Assembly (NCBI RefSeq): GCF_022410515.1
Contig: NZ_JACSDI010000001.1
Span: 186,001-250,000, forward strand
DNA length: 64,000 bases
From: Shewanella cutis
GTDB taxonomy: Bacteria; Pseudomonadota; Gammaproteobacteria; Enterobacterales; Shewanellaceae
Reading direction: 5' to 3'
Part shown: in pieces, positions 54,671 through 63,382 of the stretch
How positions within the stretch are numbered: position 1 is the stretch's first letter
How the letters are laid out: every line of letters begins with the position of its first letter
Made by a program: the position numbers and the translations under genes
Notes under the pieces: generated by a model
What the model was told of the DNA's origin: nothing
Databases searched by the model: none
The model's input: only the letters and a program-made list of their open reading frames with translations

Positions 54671-56203
54671 ATGAAGTTTGCATGGATATTTTTTATTTTT
54701 ATATTTTTAAATGGGTGTGGTAGTGATTCACCATCGCGCGTAGTTAATACACAAAAAGAAAATTTAACAATAGTTGAGAATCAATATTACACACTTGAAC
54801 CGTATTTAATTGATACAAGCTATGATTCTTTTAAATGGGTACAAGTCTGTGGAGTGCCAGTTTTAAATAATCAAGATGAAAATTCATTAAGTATTGATTT
54901 TTTAGCTCCTGAATCAGATAAAGATCAAAAATATTGCTTTGAATTTACAGGTCACAAAGGAAATGATACATATGTCAAGTCTTATGATGTAACTGTTGTG
55001 GCACCTACGGTTGAGGTATACATAGATCATGCTTCATTACCAACCTTGCAACAACTAATGCATATGGTAGAAGAACATGATAAAGATGACACAACAAAGA
55101 GATTTGTTTCTTGGGAACGAGTTAAATTATCAGAGACTGCACAGGATATTTTGAATGCAAAATTTTTCAATATTGTAAATAATAATATATCAACCCAATT
55201 TATTGATGCTATTGTTAATTATGCAAAAAATAAAAATAGGGTTAATGTTAAATTATTCTCCAATACTGCTGTCTCTATTACAAATTTGTCGCCAATAATA
55301 AAAGCGTTAAAATCATCCGCCAATGCGACAATCTCAAAGATTAATTTATATGACGATGGTTCATTCGAATATATGGATTTATATTCTTGGAAAGAAAGTG
55401 ATAGTAAGATTGAACTTCTTGATAGAGATTCGATTCTGTTAAAATCTTATCTTGATGGAGAAAGTGATGTTCGACCACAGGCTATGAGTGCTCGTTATAA
55501 TTGGCATAGAATTTATAATGTGAATTATAATTTTTTACGTAAAGATTACTTAGATGTTGAACCGAAGTTAAATGATTTCCGTGAATATTTAGGGGATTCA
55601 TTGACTCAAATGCAATGGGACCAATTTTCGAAAATGCCATTGTATAAGCAAAAATTACTATTAAGCATTGTTGGATTCGATAAAGCAAAACTTCAAAGTC
55701 AATATGATTCATCCTCATTACCAAATTTTGTATTTACTGGCACTACCACTTGGGCTGGAGGTGAAACCAGGGAGTTCTATGCAAAACAACAGGTTAATGT
55801 AATTAACAATGCAATTAATGAAACCAGCCCTTATTACTTAGGTCGGGATTATGATCTGTTCTTCAAGGGGCACCCACGTGGTGAAGATATTAATGATTAT
55901 ATTATTTCTAGCTTTGAAGATATAACCAATATTCCGGCTTCAGTTTCTTTCGAGTTATTGTTAATGACAGGAATGATTCCTGACAAAGTCGCAGGGGTAG
56001 CCAGCTCTTTATATTTTACTATTCCAGCTGATAATGTTGATTTCATTGTGTTTACATCGTCTGAAGATATTACTGATAGGGAAGAGGCTCTAAAATCACC
56101 GTTAGTGCAAGTTATGATGAAGTTAAATATAGTGAAAGAGGATAACGTGTTATTTTGGTCAGATTTACCAAATTGTGAGTCAGGGGTTTGTATTAGTCAT
56201 TAA
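54671..56203 (+). CDS. GT80-family sialyltransferase, lipoprotein form (Photobacterium type)
   Basis: This enzyme would transfer sialic acid from CMP-sialic acid to galactose-type acceptors, with alpha-2,3 or alpha-2,6 linkage not decidable. The 510-residue protein has a lipoprotein signal (FLNGC, Cys16), an Ig-like domain (about 25-110) and a GT-B catalytic part (113-510) closely resembling marine Photobacterium enzymes. Catalytic-site segments are EVYIDHASLP at 115, YDDGSFEY at 227 with the general-base aspartate, FTGTTTWAGGET near 355, FFKGHPRGED at 397 with the donor-site histidine, and ASSLYFT near 444. I start at ATG 54671 to give a clean signal; ATG 54659 is an alternative. GC is much lower than the core genes and it is flanked by IS remnants, pointing to transfer. 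No CMP-sialic acid genes are in the window. Confidence 0.88.
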   Translation: MKFAWIFFIFIFLNGCGSDSPSRVVNTQKENLTIVENQYYTLEPYLIDTSYDSFKWVQVCGVPVLNNQDENSLSIDFLAPESDKDQKYCFEFTGHKGNDTYVKSYDVTVVAPTVEVYIDHASLPTLQQLMHMVEEHDKDDTTKRFVSWERVKLSETAQDILNAKFFNIVNNNISTQFIDAIVNYAKNKNRVNVKLFSNTAVSITNLSPIIKALKSSANATISKINLYDDGSFEYMDLYSWKESDSKIELLDRDSILLKSYLDGESDVRPQAMSARYNWHRIYNVNYNFLRKDYLDVEPKLNDFREYLGDSLTQMQWDQFSKMPLYKQKLLLSIVGFDKAKLQSQYDSSSLPNFVFTGTTTWAGGETREFYAKQQVNVINNAINETSPYYLGRDYDLFFKGHPRGEDINDYIISSFEDITNIPASVSFELLLMTGMIPDKVAGVASSLYFTIPADNVDFIVFTSSEDITDREEALKSPLVQVMMKLNIVKEDNVLFWSDLPNCESGVCISH

Positions 56204-56369
56204 AAACAGGTGTTAAAATTTGAAAAAAATTAACGATTCATCCATTTAAAATTTTAGTAAGATGGATCGTTCGTAATTTTTAAAATAATGCTGAAAGTTC
56301 AGAAGTTCACCTTCCCCTGCGAAGCTGTCGAAGTACGCAGATAAAAAATGCCGTGGCGATATCATGGTT

Positions 56370-56785
56370 AATGGAATGGACCCATCCACTTTTAATCGGC
56401 CTCGCAATGGGTCACGATGTAGTTGCTAAAACTCATCAGAAAGAGGAAGGGTCCATTTATGAAGATTACTATAATTGATTTAAATATCGCAAAGTCTGTT
56501 TTTCATGCTGTTGGTGTCGATAAAGCAGGCAAGGTAATCAAAAAGAAAATGCTTAGACGCAAGGACTTACTTCCCTTTCTAGCTCAAATTGAGCCGTGTC
56601 TGATTGTGATGGAAGCCTGTAGTGGAGCAAATTACTGGGCCAGAGAATTTGAGCTGTTGGGCCACAGCGCTGAAGAATCCCTTGATTATTTTAAAATTAA
56701 TCATCAAATTAGAGTGAACTATGTTAATGTGACTGCCGATGTATTGCTTAACAACATTTGTACAGCAAAGATCAACAGACCCTAG
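56370..56785 (+). mobile_element. IS110-family fragment (transposase N-terminus)
   Basis: The frame from ATG 56459 encodes MKITIIDLNIAKSVFHAVGV, LRRKDLLPFL and CLIVMEACSGANYWAREFELLGH, the start of an IS110 DEDD transposase, with TGGACCC near 56377 and GGGTCCA near 56450 as possible end sequence. After LGH the similarity ends and a stop follows at 56785. The remaining gap 56786-56990 shows nothing recognisable. Confidence 0.8.
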
Positions 56786-56989
56786 CTGGTTGATGGAAAA
56801 ATAAGATAACTCCATTCAGTGAGCGTAATCATATCAAGCGGCAAACAGCAAGGCCAAATTTAGTCTAAATATAGATTATCGATTGTAACAATCCAAAAGG
56901 GTAAACAATATTAATCAGTTACCACGGTGTCTTTCAAGTTGTTTTAGACGCATTGAATATTTCTTGCCCTAGGAACTGCGCTCACAGTG

Positions 56990-57190
56990 GAAAGAACCAA
57001 GAAGGTTGACGTTTGACAGAACGCTCGAAAACTGCTCCTGCGTTATTCAACCTTCTGTATTCGTGCAATCATTAGCTCACCGATTACGGTAAAGCCACAA
57101 AGGAAAAGCGGTAAGCGCTAGGGACTAAAAGCAGCGCTTTTTGCTGCGTACTAGCAGTTGCGAAGCAACGCCCTAGATTCTAGCTCCTCC
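56990..57190. repeat. CTAG-rich intergenic repeat, copy E
   Basis: The stretch before the glmM stop repeats phrases of the other copies: GTTTGACAGAACGCTCG, CACCGATTACGGTAAAG, GCAGCGCTTTTTGCTGCG and CGCCCTAGATTCTAGCTCC. It marks the right edge of the accessory island. Confidence 0.75.
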
Positions 57191-58543
57191 CTATGTCGCG
57201 TTTACTGCCTGAGCTATATATTCAGCTTGTTGTTGAGTCAAGCTAAAATCTGTGGACTCAACCATCACTCGAATTAAGGGCTCAGTTCCGGATTTACGCA
57301 ATAATACTCGCCCCTTATCTCCTAAAACTTCCTCCGCGGTTAGCACAGCTTGTTTAACACTATCTTTAGCCAAAATACTATCAGCACTGCCAGAGGTTAA
57401 ACGCACATTGATAAGCACTTGCGGTAATTTCGTCATGCCAGCTTTAAGATCGGCTAAACGTTTGCCTGACTCTAGAATGGCTTTGAGCACCTGCAAAGAC
57501 GCCACTATGCCATCACCTGTGGAAGCATGCTGTAAGCTCAAAATATGTCCAGAACCTTCACCGCCAAGTTTCCAGCCAGTTTCTTTAAGTTGTTCAACTA
57601 CATAACGGTCACCAACCTTAGCCCGCACAAAAGGAATATCCATTTGTTTGAGTGCCAGTTCTAATCCGAGATTCGACATGAGCGTACCAACCACCCCGCC
57701 CTGTATCTCACCTTTTTGATATGCCGCTTGTGCCAAAATAAACAAAATCTCATCGCCATCAACCACATGGCCATTATGATCAACAAACATGACTCGGTCG
57801 GCATCACCATCCAATGCAATTCCTAAATCCGCTTCATGGATCATCACCGCAGATTGCAAGCTATCTAAATGTGTTGCACCACAATGATCGTTAATGTTCA
57901 CGCCGTTGGGTTTGTCGTTAATGCTAATCACCTCGGCCCCTAACTCGCGATACACATTCGGTGCAATATGGTAGGCCGCTCCATGGGCGCTATCGACGAC
58001 AATCTTTAGTCCCGCCAAGCTTAAATGATTCGGGAACGTCCCCTTACAAAACTCAATATAACGACCGGCAGCATCATCAATGCGACGCACTTTACCCAGT
58101 TTTTCAGAAGCGACACATTGCAGCGCATTATGCTCAAATGCTTGCTCTAATAGCGCTTCAATTTCAAGCTCTTGTACATCATTTAGCTTAGTGCCTGTGT
58201 TTGAAAAAAACTTAATACCATTATCATAAAAAGGATTATGGGAAGCACTGATCACCACGCCCGCATCGGCCCTAAAAGTTGAAGCTAAATACGCCACTGC
58301 GGGTGTTGGCATGGGGCCAATTAATGCCACATTGACACCAGCGGCTGAAAACCCCGCTTCCATTGCCGATTCCAGCATATAACCACTAATGCGGGTATCT
58401 TTACCAATCAACACTTCTTTAGTGCCAGTGGACGCCAACACAGTGCCAGCCGCCCAGCCTAACTTCATCGCAAAATCTGGCGTAATAGGAAAAGAACCCA
58501 CTTTGCCACGCACGCCATCAGTACCAAAATACTTCCTAGACAT
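57191..58543 (-). CDS. glmM: Phosphoglucosamine mutase
   Basis: This enzyme interconverts glucosamine-6-phosphate and glucosamine-1-phosphate for UDP-GlcNAc synthesis. The 450-residue protein has [13 protein letters not shown], the phosphoserine loop ISASHNPF near residue 100, the metal site ALDGDADR near 243, GGEGSGH in the sugar loop and [13 protein letters not shown] for phosphate binding. Length and motifs are complete. Its place next to O-antigen genes suggests a second copy beside a housekeeping glmM at folP elsewhere, by inference. A terminator-like hairpin lies 27 bp upstream, so it may be partly uncoupled from the genes before it. Confidence 0.95.
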   Translation of the reverse strand: MSRKYFGTDGVRGKVGSFPITPDFAMKLGWAAGTVLASTGTKEVLIGKDTRISGYMLESAMEAGFSAAGVNVALIGPMPTPAVAYLASTFRADAGVVISASHNPFYDNGIKFFSNTGTKLNDVQELEIEALLEQAFEHNALQCVASEKLGKVRRIDDAAGRYIEFCKGTFPNHLSLAGLKIVVDSAHGAAYHIAPNVYRELGAEVISINDKPNGVNINDHCGATHLDSLQSAVMIHEADLGIALDGDADRVMFVDHNGHVVDGDEILFILAQAAYQKGEIQGGVVGTLMSNLGLELALKQMDIPFVRAKVGDRYVVEQLKETGWKLGGEGSGHILSLQHASTGDGIVASLQVLKAILESGKRLADLKAGMTKLPQVLINVRLTSGSADSILAKDSVKQAVLTAEEVLGDKGRVLLRKSGTEPLIRVMVESTDFSLTQQQAEYIAQAVNAT

Positions 58544-58569
58544 ACAAAATCCTTAAAACGCTAAAAGAC

Positions 58570-58608
58570 AAAAAGCCAAAAAGCCAAACCCGTGAGGATT
58601 TGGCTTTA
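58570..58608 (-). terminator. Terminator-like hairpin between the dehydratase gene and glmM
   Basis: Read on the minus strand, AAAGCCAAAT pairs with GTTTGGCTTT across CCTCACGG and is followed by TTGGCTTTTTG. It ends close to the glmM start, so glmM may need read-through or has a promoter inside. Confidence 0.65.
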
Positions 58609-58651
58609 AAAAATTCAACTTTTCAACATTTAAATCATATAAGACATTGAA

Positions 58652-60592
58652 TCAAGATACTAACGTCACCACTTTCGCTTTTGTATCAGCAGGTTTAAAT
58701 AATTTCCTTTGCTGCCAAACTAAATCGCAAATACCGTCAGTTGGGGCAAAACCGGTAGGCGCCGCAAGTAAAATCTCACGAATCGCTTCATGATTAAACT
58801 CATGGCATGCTTTATCCAAACGATTCAAAATTAACTCTAATTCAGCCCATGGCAAGTAAATTTCATTCGCGGTCATAATCCGCTCATGGTCTGTACCTGT
58901 CACATCATCGCCAATCAGTAACTCTTCATACAGTTTTTCACCAGGACGAAGGCCGGTAAATTCAATCGCGATATCACCATTGGGATTTGCTTCATCCTTC
59001 ACATCATAACCACTTAAGCGGATCATTTTTGTCGCAAGATCAACGATTTTGACCGATTTCCCCATATCAAGTACAAAGACATCGCCGCCTTTACCCATAG
59101 CACCCGCTTGAATAACCAGCTGTGATGCTTCTGGAATCGTCATAAAAAAGCGCGTGATTTCAGGGTGAGTAACAGTTACAGGACCACCATTAGCGATCTG
59201 CTTACGGAACAATGGCACAACAGAACCAGAAGACCCCAGAACATTACCAAAACGCACCATACAAAAACGAGTGTGATGCTCCTCTTTTGCTAATGCTTGT
59301 AATGCCAGTTCCGCCATACGTTTAGTGGTACCCATCACGTTTGTAGGGCGCACCGCTTTATCGGTAGAAACCAACACAAAGGTTTCGACTTTTGCTGCAA
59401 TCGCAGCTCTCGCGGTATATAAAGTACCAAATACGTTATTACGCACGCCTTCAACCACATTATGCTCAACTAAAGGCACATGCTTATAAGCTGCGGCATG
59501 ATAAACCGTCTGTACTTTAAACGCCTGCATCACCGCTTGCACACGGTTTTCACGCTGCACAGAGCCCATGATTGGGACTATTTCAACATCTATACCCAGC
59601 TCAATGGCAGTCGCAGAGAGTTCACGCTCAATCGAATAAAGCGCAAACTCAGATAACTCGAATAAAACTAATTGTTTAGGCAACTGTTTTAAAATCTGGC
59701 GGCATAACTCTGAGCCGATAGAACCACCGGCACCTGTAACCATAACTACTTTATTCTTGATATTCGCAGTCAATAAATGCTGTCTTGGCGCAACAGAATC
59801 ACGACCCAATAAATCTTCGATTTCGACTTCTTTCACATCACTAAATAACTTATCACCACTCACTAAGTCAGCCATGGCAGGCAAGGTCATCACCCTAACA
59901 GTTAATGGCTCAAGCTGATTAATAATGTCCTGACGACGTGAACGCGATGCACTCGGCATTGCCAGCAACACACGGGTTGTAGGTCGCTGTTTTATCAGCT
60001 TACTAAGTTGATGCGGCGCATAAACGTGCAAACCTTGAATCGAGGTGTTATGCAAGTTTTCATCGTCATCAACAAACGCAACCGGATGGTATTCATGGCT
60101 CTGTGCAAGTGCAATCGCGGTTTGTCGCCCGCTCACACCAGCACCATAAATAATGACTGGCTCACCGCGGCGATTAATTCCGGCACCGACTAATGAACGC
60201 ATGAGTGCACGCGCGCCGCCCACAAAAACGAGAGCAAAAGCTGCATAGATAAATGGCACTGTGCGAGGTAAATCCACCCCGCCATAATAGGCAAGTAAAA
60301 CAAGGGCTATGGTAGAAATACCGACACCCGCAACGATTGCAGTAAACGCTTGCGAACCAATATAACGTAGCACTGCGCGATAAAGCCCTAGCCTCACAAA
60401 CCCAGCAATACTGATAGGGATAGTTAACGCAATCAATCCCCAATACTGAGATTTAAACAATACATCAACAGAGTCCAAGCGAACGAGTAACGCAAACCAA
60501 AAGGCAAAAAGCAAAAACACTGAGTCAATCGCCACGCTGACTAAACGCTTTTGTGACCGCTTTAATGAAAATAAAAACTGCAAAAAATCCAT
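58652..60592 (-). CDS. Membrane nucleotide-sugar 4,6-dehydratase (WbpM/FlaA1/CapD type)
   Basis: This inner-membrane enzyme probably converts UDP-GlcNAc to UDP-4-keto-6-deoxy-GlcNAc, the precursor of QuiNAc or FucNAc. The 646-residue protein has four or five N-terminal membrane helices (about 17-140), a first Rossmann domain with IIYGAGVSG, and the C-terminal dehydratase with VTGAGGSIGSEL, YHAAAYKHVPLVE and STDKAVRPTNVMGTTKR. The usual YxxxK tyrosine is methionine (MGTTK), as in WbpM. I start at ATG 60592 with GGAG six bases upstream; a longer frame to 60646 lacks support. Confidence 0.9.
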   Translation of the reverse strand: MDFLQFLFSLKRSQKRLVSVAIDSVFLLFAFWFALLVRLDSVDVLFKSQYWGLIALTIPISIAGFVRLGLYRAVLRYIGSQAFTAIVAGVGISTIALVLLAYYGGVDLPRTVPFIYAAFALVFVGGARALMRSLVGAGINRRGEPVIIYGAGVSGRQTAIALAQSHEYHPVAFVDDDENLHNTSIQGLHVYAPHQLSKLIKQRPTTRVLLAMPSASRSRRQDIINQLEPLTVRVMTLPAMADLVSGDKLFSDVKEVEIEDLLGRDSVAPRQHLLTANIKNKVVMVTGAGGSIGSELCRQILKQLPKQLVLFELSEFALYSIERELSATAIELGIDVEIVPIMGSVQRENRVQAVMQAFKVQTVYHAAAYKHVPLVEHNVVEGVRNNVFGTLYTARAAIAAKVETFVLVSTDKAVRPTNVMGTTKRMAELALQALAKEEHHTRFCMVRFGNVLGSSGSVVPLFRKQIANGGPVTVTHPEITRFFMTIPEASQLVIQAGAMGKGGDVFVLDMGKSVKIVDLATKMIRLSGYDVKDEANPNGDIAIEFTGLRPGEKLYEELLIGDDVTGTDHERIMTANEIYLPWAELELILNRLDKACHEFNHEAIREILLAAPTGFAPTDGICDLVWQQRKLFKPADTKAKVVTLVS

Positions 60593-60723
60593 CTTTTGCT
60601 CCAACTTAATTAAGTAATTCATGAAGTTTAGTAACGGCTTATGCATTGATAACAGGCATCAAGTCTTTCGAGCAAATGAGTATACATGAGATAACGAGTT
60701 ACAGCTAAATCCAAATGCTATAT

Positions 60724-61281
60724 CTAACTTGGTTTAACTGCATCACCACTACCACTGCCTGTAGCTGTCATAAGAATGTACTTAAAATATCGACCTAAGG
60801 TTAAGGTATCGATCATTTGCTTATCAGTTTGAGCAAGCAATTTAGGCGTAGACATATCAATATTTTGCACTTGCGCTAACCCTGTCACACCAGGCAATAC
60901 GTTATATACACCTAACGTATCACGCTCAGCGATCAATTCCACTTGGTTAAATAAGTTAGGCCGTGGGCCAACCAAACTCATCTCGCCTTTAAGCACATTA
61001 ATGAGCTGCGGTAATTCATCAATTTTAGTCTTGCGTAGAAATCGCCCAAAGTTTGTGATCGCTGCGTTACTCGCAAGATGGCTCGCCACCGATGCGGTAT
61101 CTTTACTCATAGTACGGAACTTAACTAAGTTAAATGGCTTTTTATGTTTACCCACCCGGGTTTGAATGAATATCGGCGAACCAGTATCAAACAAACCAAT
61201 GATGGTGACGACGACCAATATTGGCCATAGCAATAACAACCCGAAAAAGGCTGCGAGAAAATCAATTAAACGAATCAACAT
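60724..61281 (-). CDS. Initiating sugar-phosphate transferase (small PglC/WcaJ-C type)
   Basis: This enzyme transfers a sugar phosphate to undecaprenyl phosphate, starting repeat-unit synthesis. The 185-residue protein consists of the PF02397 core only: an N-terminal reentrant helix (IDFLAAFFGLLLLWPILVVV), KPFNLVKFRTM, the DELPQLINVLKGEMSLVGPRP signature and PGVTGLAQV. It has no CoA-binding or extra membrane segments as in WcaJ. Given the adjacent dehydratase and ketoreductase, the sugar is probably QuiNAc- or FucNAc-like, by inference. It lies two bases after the epimerase gene. Confidence 0.9.
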   Translation of the reverse strand: MLIRLIDFLAAFFGLLLLWPILVVVTIIGLFDTGSPIFIQTRVGKHKKPFNLVKFRTMSKDTASVASHLASNAAITNFGRFLRKTKIDELPQLINVLKGEMSLVGPRPNLFNQVELIAERDTLGVYNVLPGVTGLAQVQNIDMSTPKLLAQTDKQMIDTLTLGRYFKYILMTATGSGSGDAVKPS

Positions 61282-61283
61282 GA

Positions 61284-62213
61284 TTATTCCTTTACAAAAC
61301 AGCGCCTGACACCTTCTTCAACGGTAATTGGTGGCTGCCAACTGAGTGTATTTTTGGTGTGGGTTATATCCACCTGCAAATTGCCGCATAACCTGTCAAT
61401 AATCGCCTGATTGCCGGTTACCTTTCCAGCGAGTCTCAACCACGCCATGGGCACAGGTAGCAGGCGTGGCTTTTTGCCTGCAGCACCGGTCATCAGTTTA
61501 AGCAACTCTGTGGTGGAAACATCCTGATCGTCGCTGACCAAAAAAATTTGATTAGCGGCATTGGGATGTTCAATACAAGTCACGATTAAATCAACAAGAT
61601 TATCCAATGCAACCATGCTACGCTTATTATGAATAGCACCGAATGGCAGAGGAAGGTTCTTCTTTGCCAAGTTCAACATTGTGGCAAAATTGGCTTTAAC
61701 ATCTGGGCCGTAAACTAACGGCGGCCTAATAATAACTACTTCGATATCAGTTTTTCGCGCAATATCGAATAAGCCAATTTCTGCTTTGGCTTTGGATTCA
61801 CCATAATGATCCAACGGCTGCCGTGCGTCACTTGCGCGAAATAACTGACCTGCAATCGTTGCTTCACCATTGACTTTTATGGTACTGATAAAAATAAATC
61901 GCTTAACGCCGGCTGCAGCGGCTTGTTCGGCCAGAGCTAAGGTCGCGTGGGTATTCACCTCTTGATATAACTGCGCAGCATTATTTGCAGTTTCATTCAT
62001 GACATGCACTCTCGCTGCGCAGTGGATGACAACATCAACTCCGCTCAACGCAGATCTGTAATCAGTATTTGCTGTCAGTTCACCTGCAAAAAAAAGGCAA
62101 TCTCGCGCCGGTTTTGTGCGACCAAACACGCGAGTGGCCTGCGGTAATTGCCGCAAAATTTGTTTACCCAAAAAGCCAGTAGCCCCTGTGAGTAATATCG
62201 ATTGTGTAGGCAT
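61284..62213 (-). CDS. NAD-dependent nucleotide-sugar epimerase/ketoreductase (WbpV/WbpK-like)
   Basis: This short-chain reductase likely reduces the 4-keto sugar made by the dehydratase. The 309-residue protein has GATGFLG for NAD binding, the FISTIKVNGE segment and the catalytic YGESKAKAE (YxxxK). I start at ATG 62213 with GGAAG seven bases upstream; ATG 62219 has only one base of spacing. Product stereochemistry (QuiNAc or FucNAc) cannot be told by eye. It is coupled to the sugar transferase gene. Confidence 0.85.
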   Translation of the reverse strand: MPTQSILLTGATGFLGKQILRQLPQATRVFGRTKPARDCLFFAGELTANTDYRSALSGVDVVIHCAARVHVMNETANNAAQLYQEVNTHATLALAEQAAAAGVKRFIFISTIKVNGEATIAGQLFRASDARQPLDHYGESKAKAEIGLFDIARKTDIEVVIIRPPLVYGPDVKANFATMLNLAKKNLPLPFGAIHNKRSMVALDNLVDLIVTCIEHPNAANQIFLVSDDQDVSTTELLKLMTGAAGKKPRLLPVPMAWLRLAGKVTGNQAIIDRLCGNLQVDITHTKNTLSWQPPITVEEGVRRCFVKE

Positions 62214-62248
62214 GATCATCTTCCGGCCTTGCTAACAACGATCAGAAG

Positions 62249-63382
62249 TTAGACAGAAGGCTTCCCTTTTAATAAATCTGCATAAAGATTGAGGTGTATT
62301 TGTATCACCGATTTAATATCAAAAGCTTGCTCAGCTAACTGACGTCCTGCTTGGCCTAAACTTTGCCGTAATTTTGAATCGTTACATAAGGTTTCGATCG
62401 CTAATGCCAACTCTAAACTCGATTTCACAGGAACTAATAAACCAGTTTTATTAGGTGTAATAGCGTCACGGCATCCTGGGACATCAGTAGTGATAACGGC
62501 TCGACCACAAGCAGCAGCTTCAATCAAAGATTTCGGTAAACCTTCTCTATAGCTAGGAAGTACGGCAATATGGCAATTTGCATAAGTTGAGTTAACATCT
62601 TTTGAATATCCCCAATATTCTACAATCCCTTTATTAACCCAATCAGCTATCTGAATTTTGCTCACTGATTTGGGGTTTTCATCAGTATCACCTGCAAGCA
62701 CCATTTTACAGGGAACACCTTTTGACTTTAAAATTTCAGCAGCTTGAACAAACTCCAAAACGCCTTTATCAATCAGTAAACGTGCAAGTAATACAATAAC
62801 AGGATATGTTTCCGGTTCAGGTTTAACCTTATATTTATCCAGATCAACACCTGACCCACGGACAAGTAATGTATTTGAATCACTGATAATACCCCGTCTA
62901 ATGAACAGGCCTTTATCTGAATCATTTTGAAAAATGACACGAGACTTACCGTCATTTAACGCTAATTTGTACAATATGGTAATTAACGATCTTAACAGTT
63001 TACTCTTGAAACCTTCAGCTATAAAAACAAAACCCAAACCGGATATGGATGCAACTTTAGATACACCCAAAATACGCGCGGCTATACCGGCGTATATGAC
63101 GGGTTTGACAGTAATCATATGCATTAACGCGGGCGAAATTTTTTTTGTCAGACGATATATAGATAACATGGTCTGAAATTCTTTCAATACCGAAGTGCCG
63201 CTTCGTTCAAGATTTATTGAGTGAACTGTAAAACCGTAATCCTCAAGCTCCTGTTTTTTATCGGTTACCTGACAAGCTATATGAACATCATAGCCAACGT
63301 TTTGTGCTGCAACGGCAATAGGCAAACGGTGCGAGACAAAAAACCAATCCACATTTACAACAAAGAGAATTTTGGGTCTCAT
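62249..63382 (-). CDS. GT4-family glycosyltransferase
   Basis: This 377-residue GT-B glycosyltransferase has an N-terminal acceptor domain (MRPKILFVVNVDWFFVSHR, ISGLGFVF) and the GT4 donor domain (VVLLARLLIDKGVLEFVQAA, YWGYSKDV, VLPSYREGLPKSLIEAAACG with the EGxPxxxxEAxxxG pattern). Similar enzymes add N-acetyl sugars to lipid-linked O-antigen units. Its start overlaps the upstream gene stop by four bases (ATGA). The sugar donor is unknown. GC is slightly lower than its neighbours. Confidence 0.88.
   Translation of the reverse strand: MRPKILFVVNVDWFFVSHRLPIAVAAQNVGYDVHIACQVTDKKQELEDYGFTVHSINLERSGTSVLKEFQTMLSIYRLTKKISPALMHMITVKPVIYAGIAARILGVSKVASISGLGFVFIAEGFKSKLLRSLITILYKLALNDGKSRVIFQNDSDKGLFIRRGIISDSNTLLVRGSGVDLDKYKVKPEPETYPVIVLLARLLIDKGVLEFVQAAEILKSKGVPCKMVLAGDTDENPKSVSKIQIADWVNKGIVEYWGYSKDVNSTYANCHIAVLPSYREGLPKSLIEAAACGRAVITTDVPGCRDAITPNKTGLLVPVKSSLELALAIETLCNDSKLRQSLGQAGRQLAEQAFDIKSVIQIHLNLYADLLKGKPSV

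Noticed and set aside
56228..56275. Terminator after the sialyltransferase gene
   Set aside because: The arms around ACGATTCATCCAT and ATGGATCGTT pair only with a bulge; too imperfect to list as a feature.
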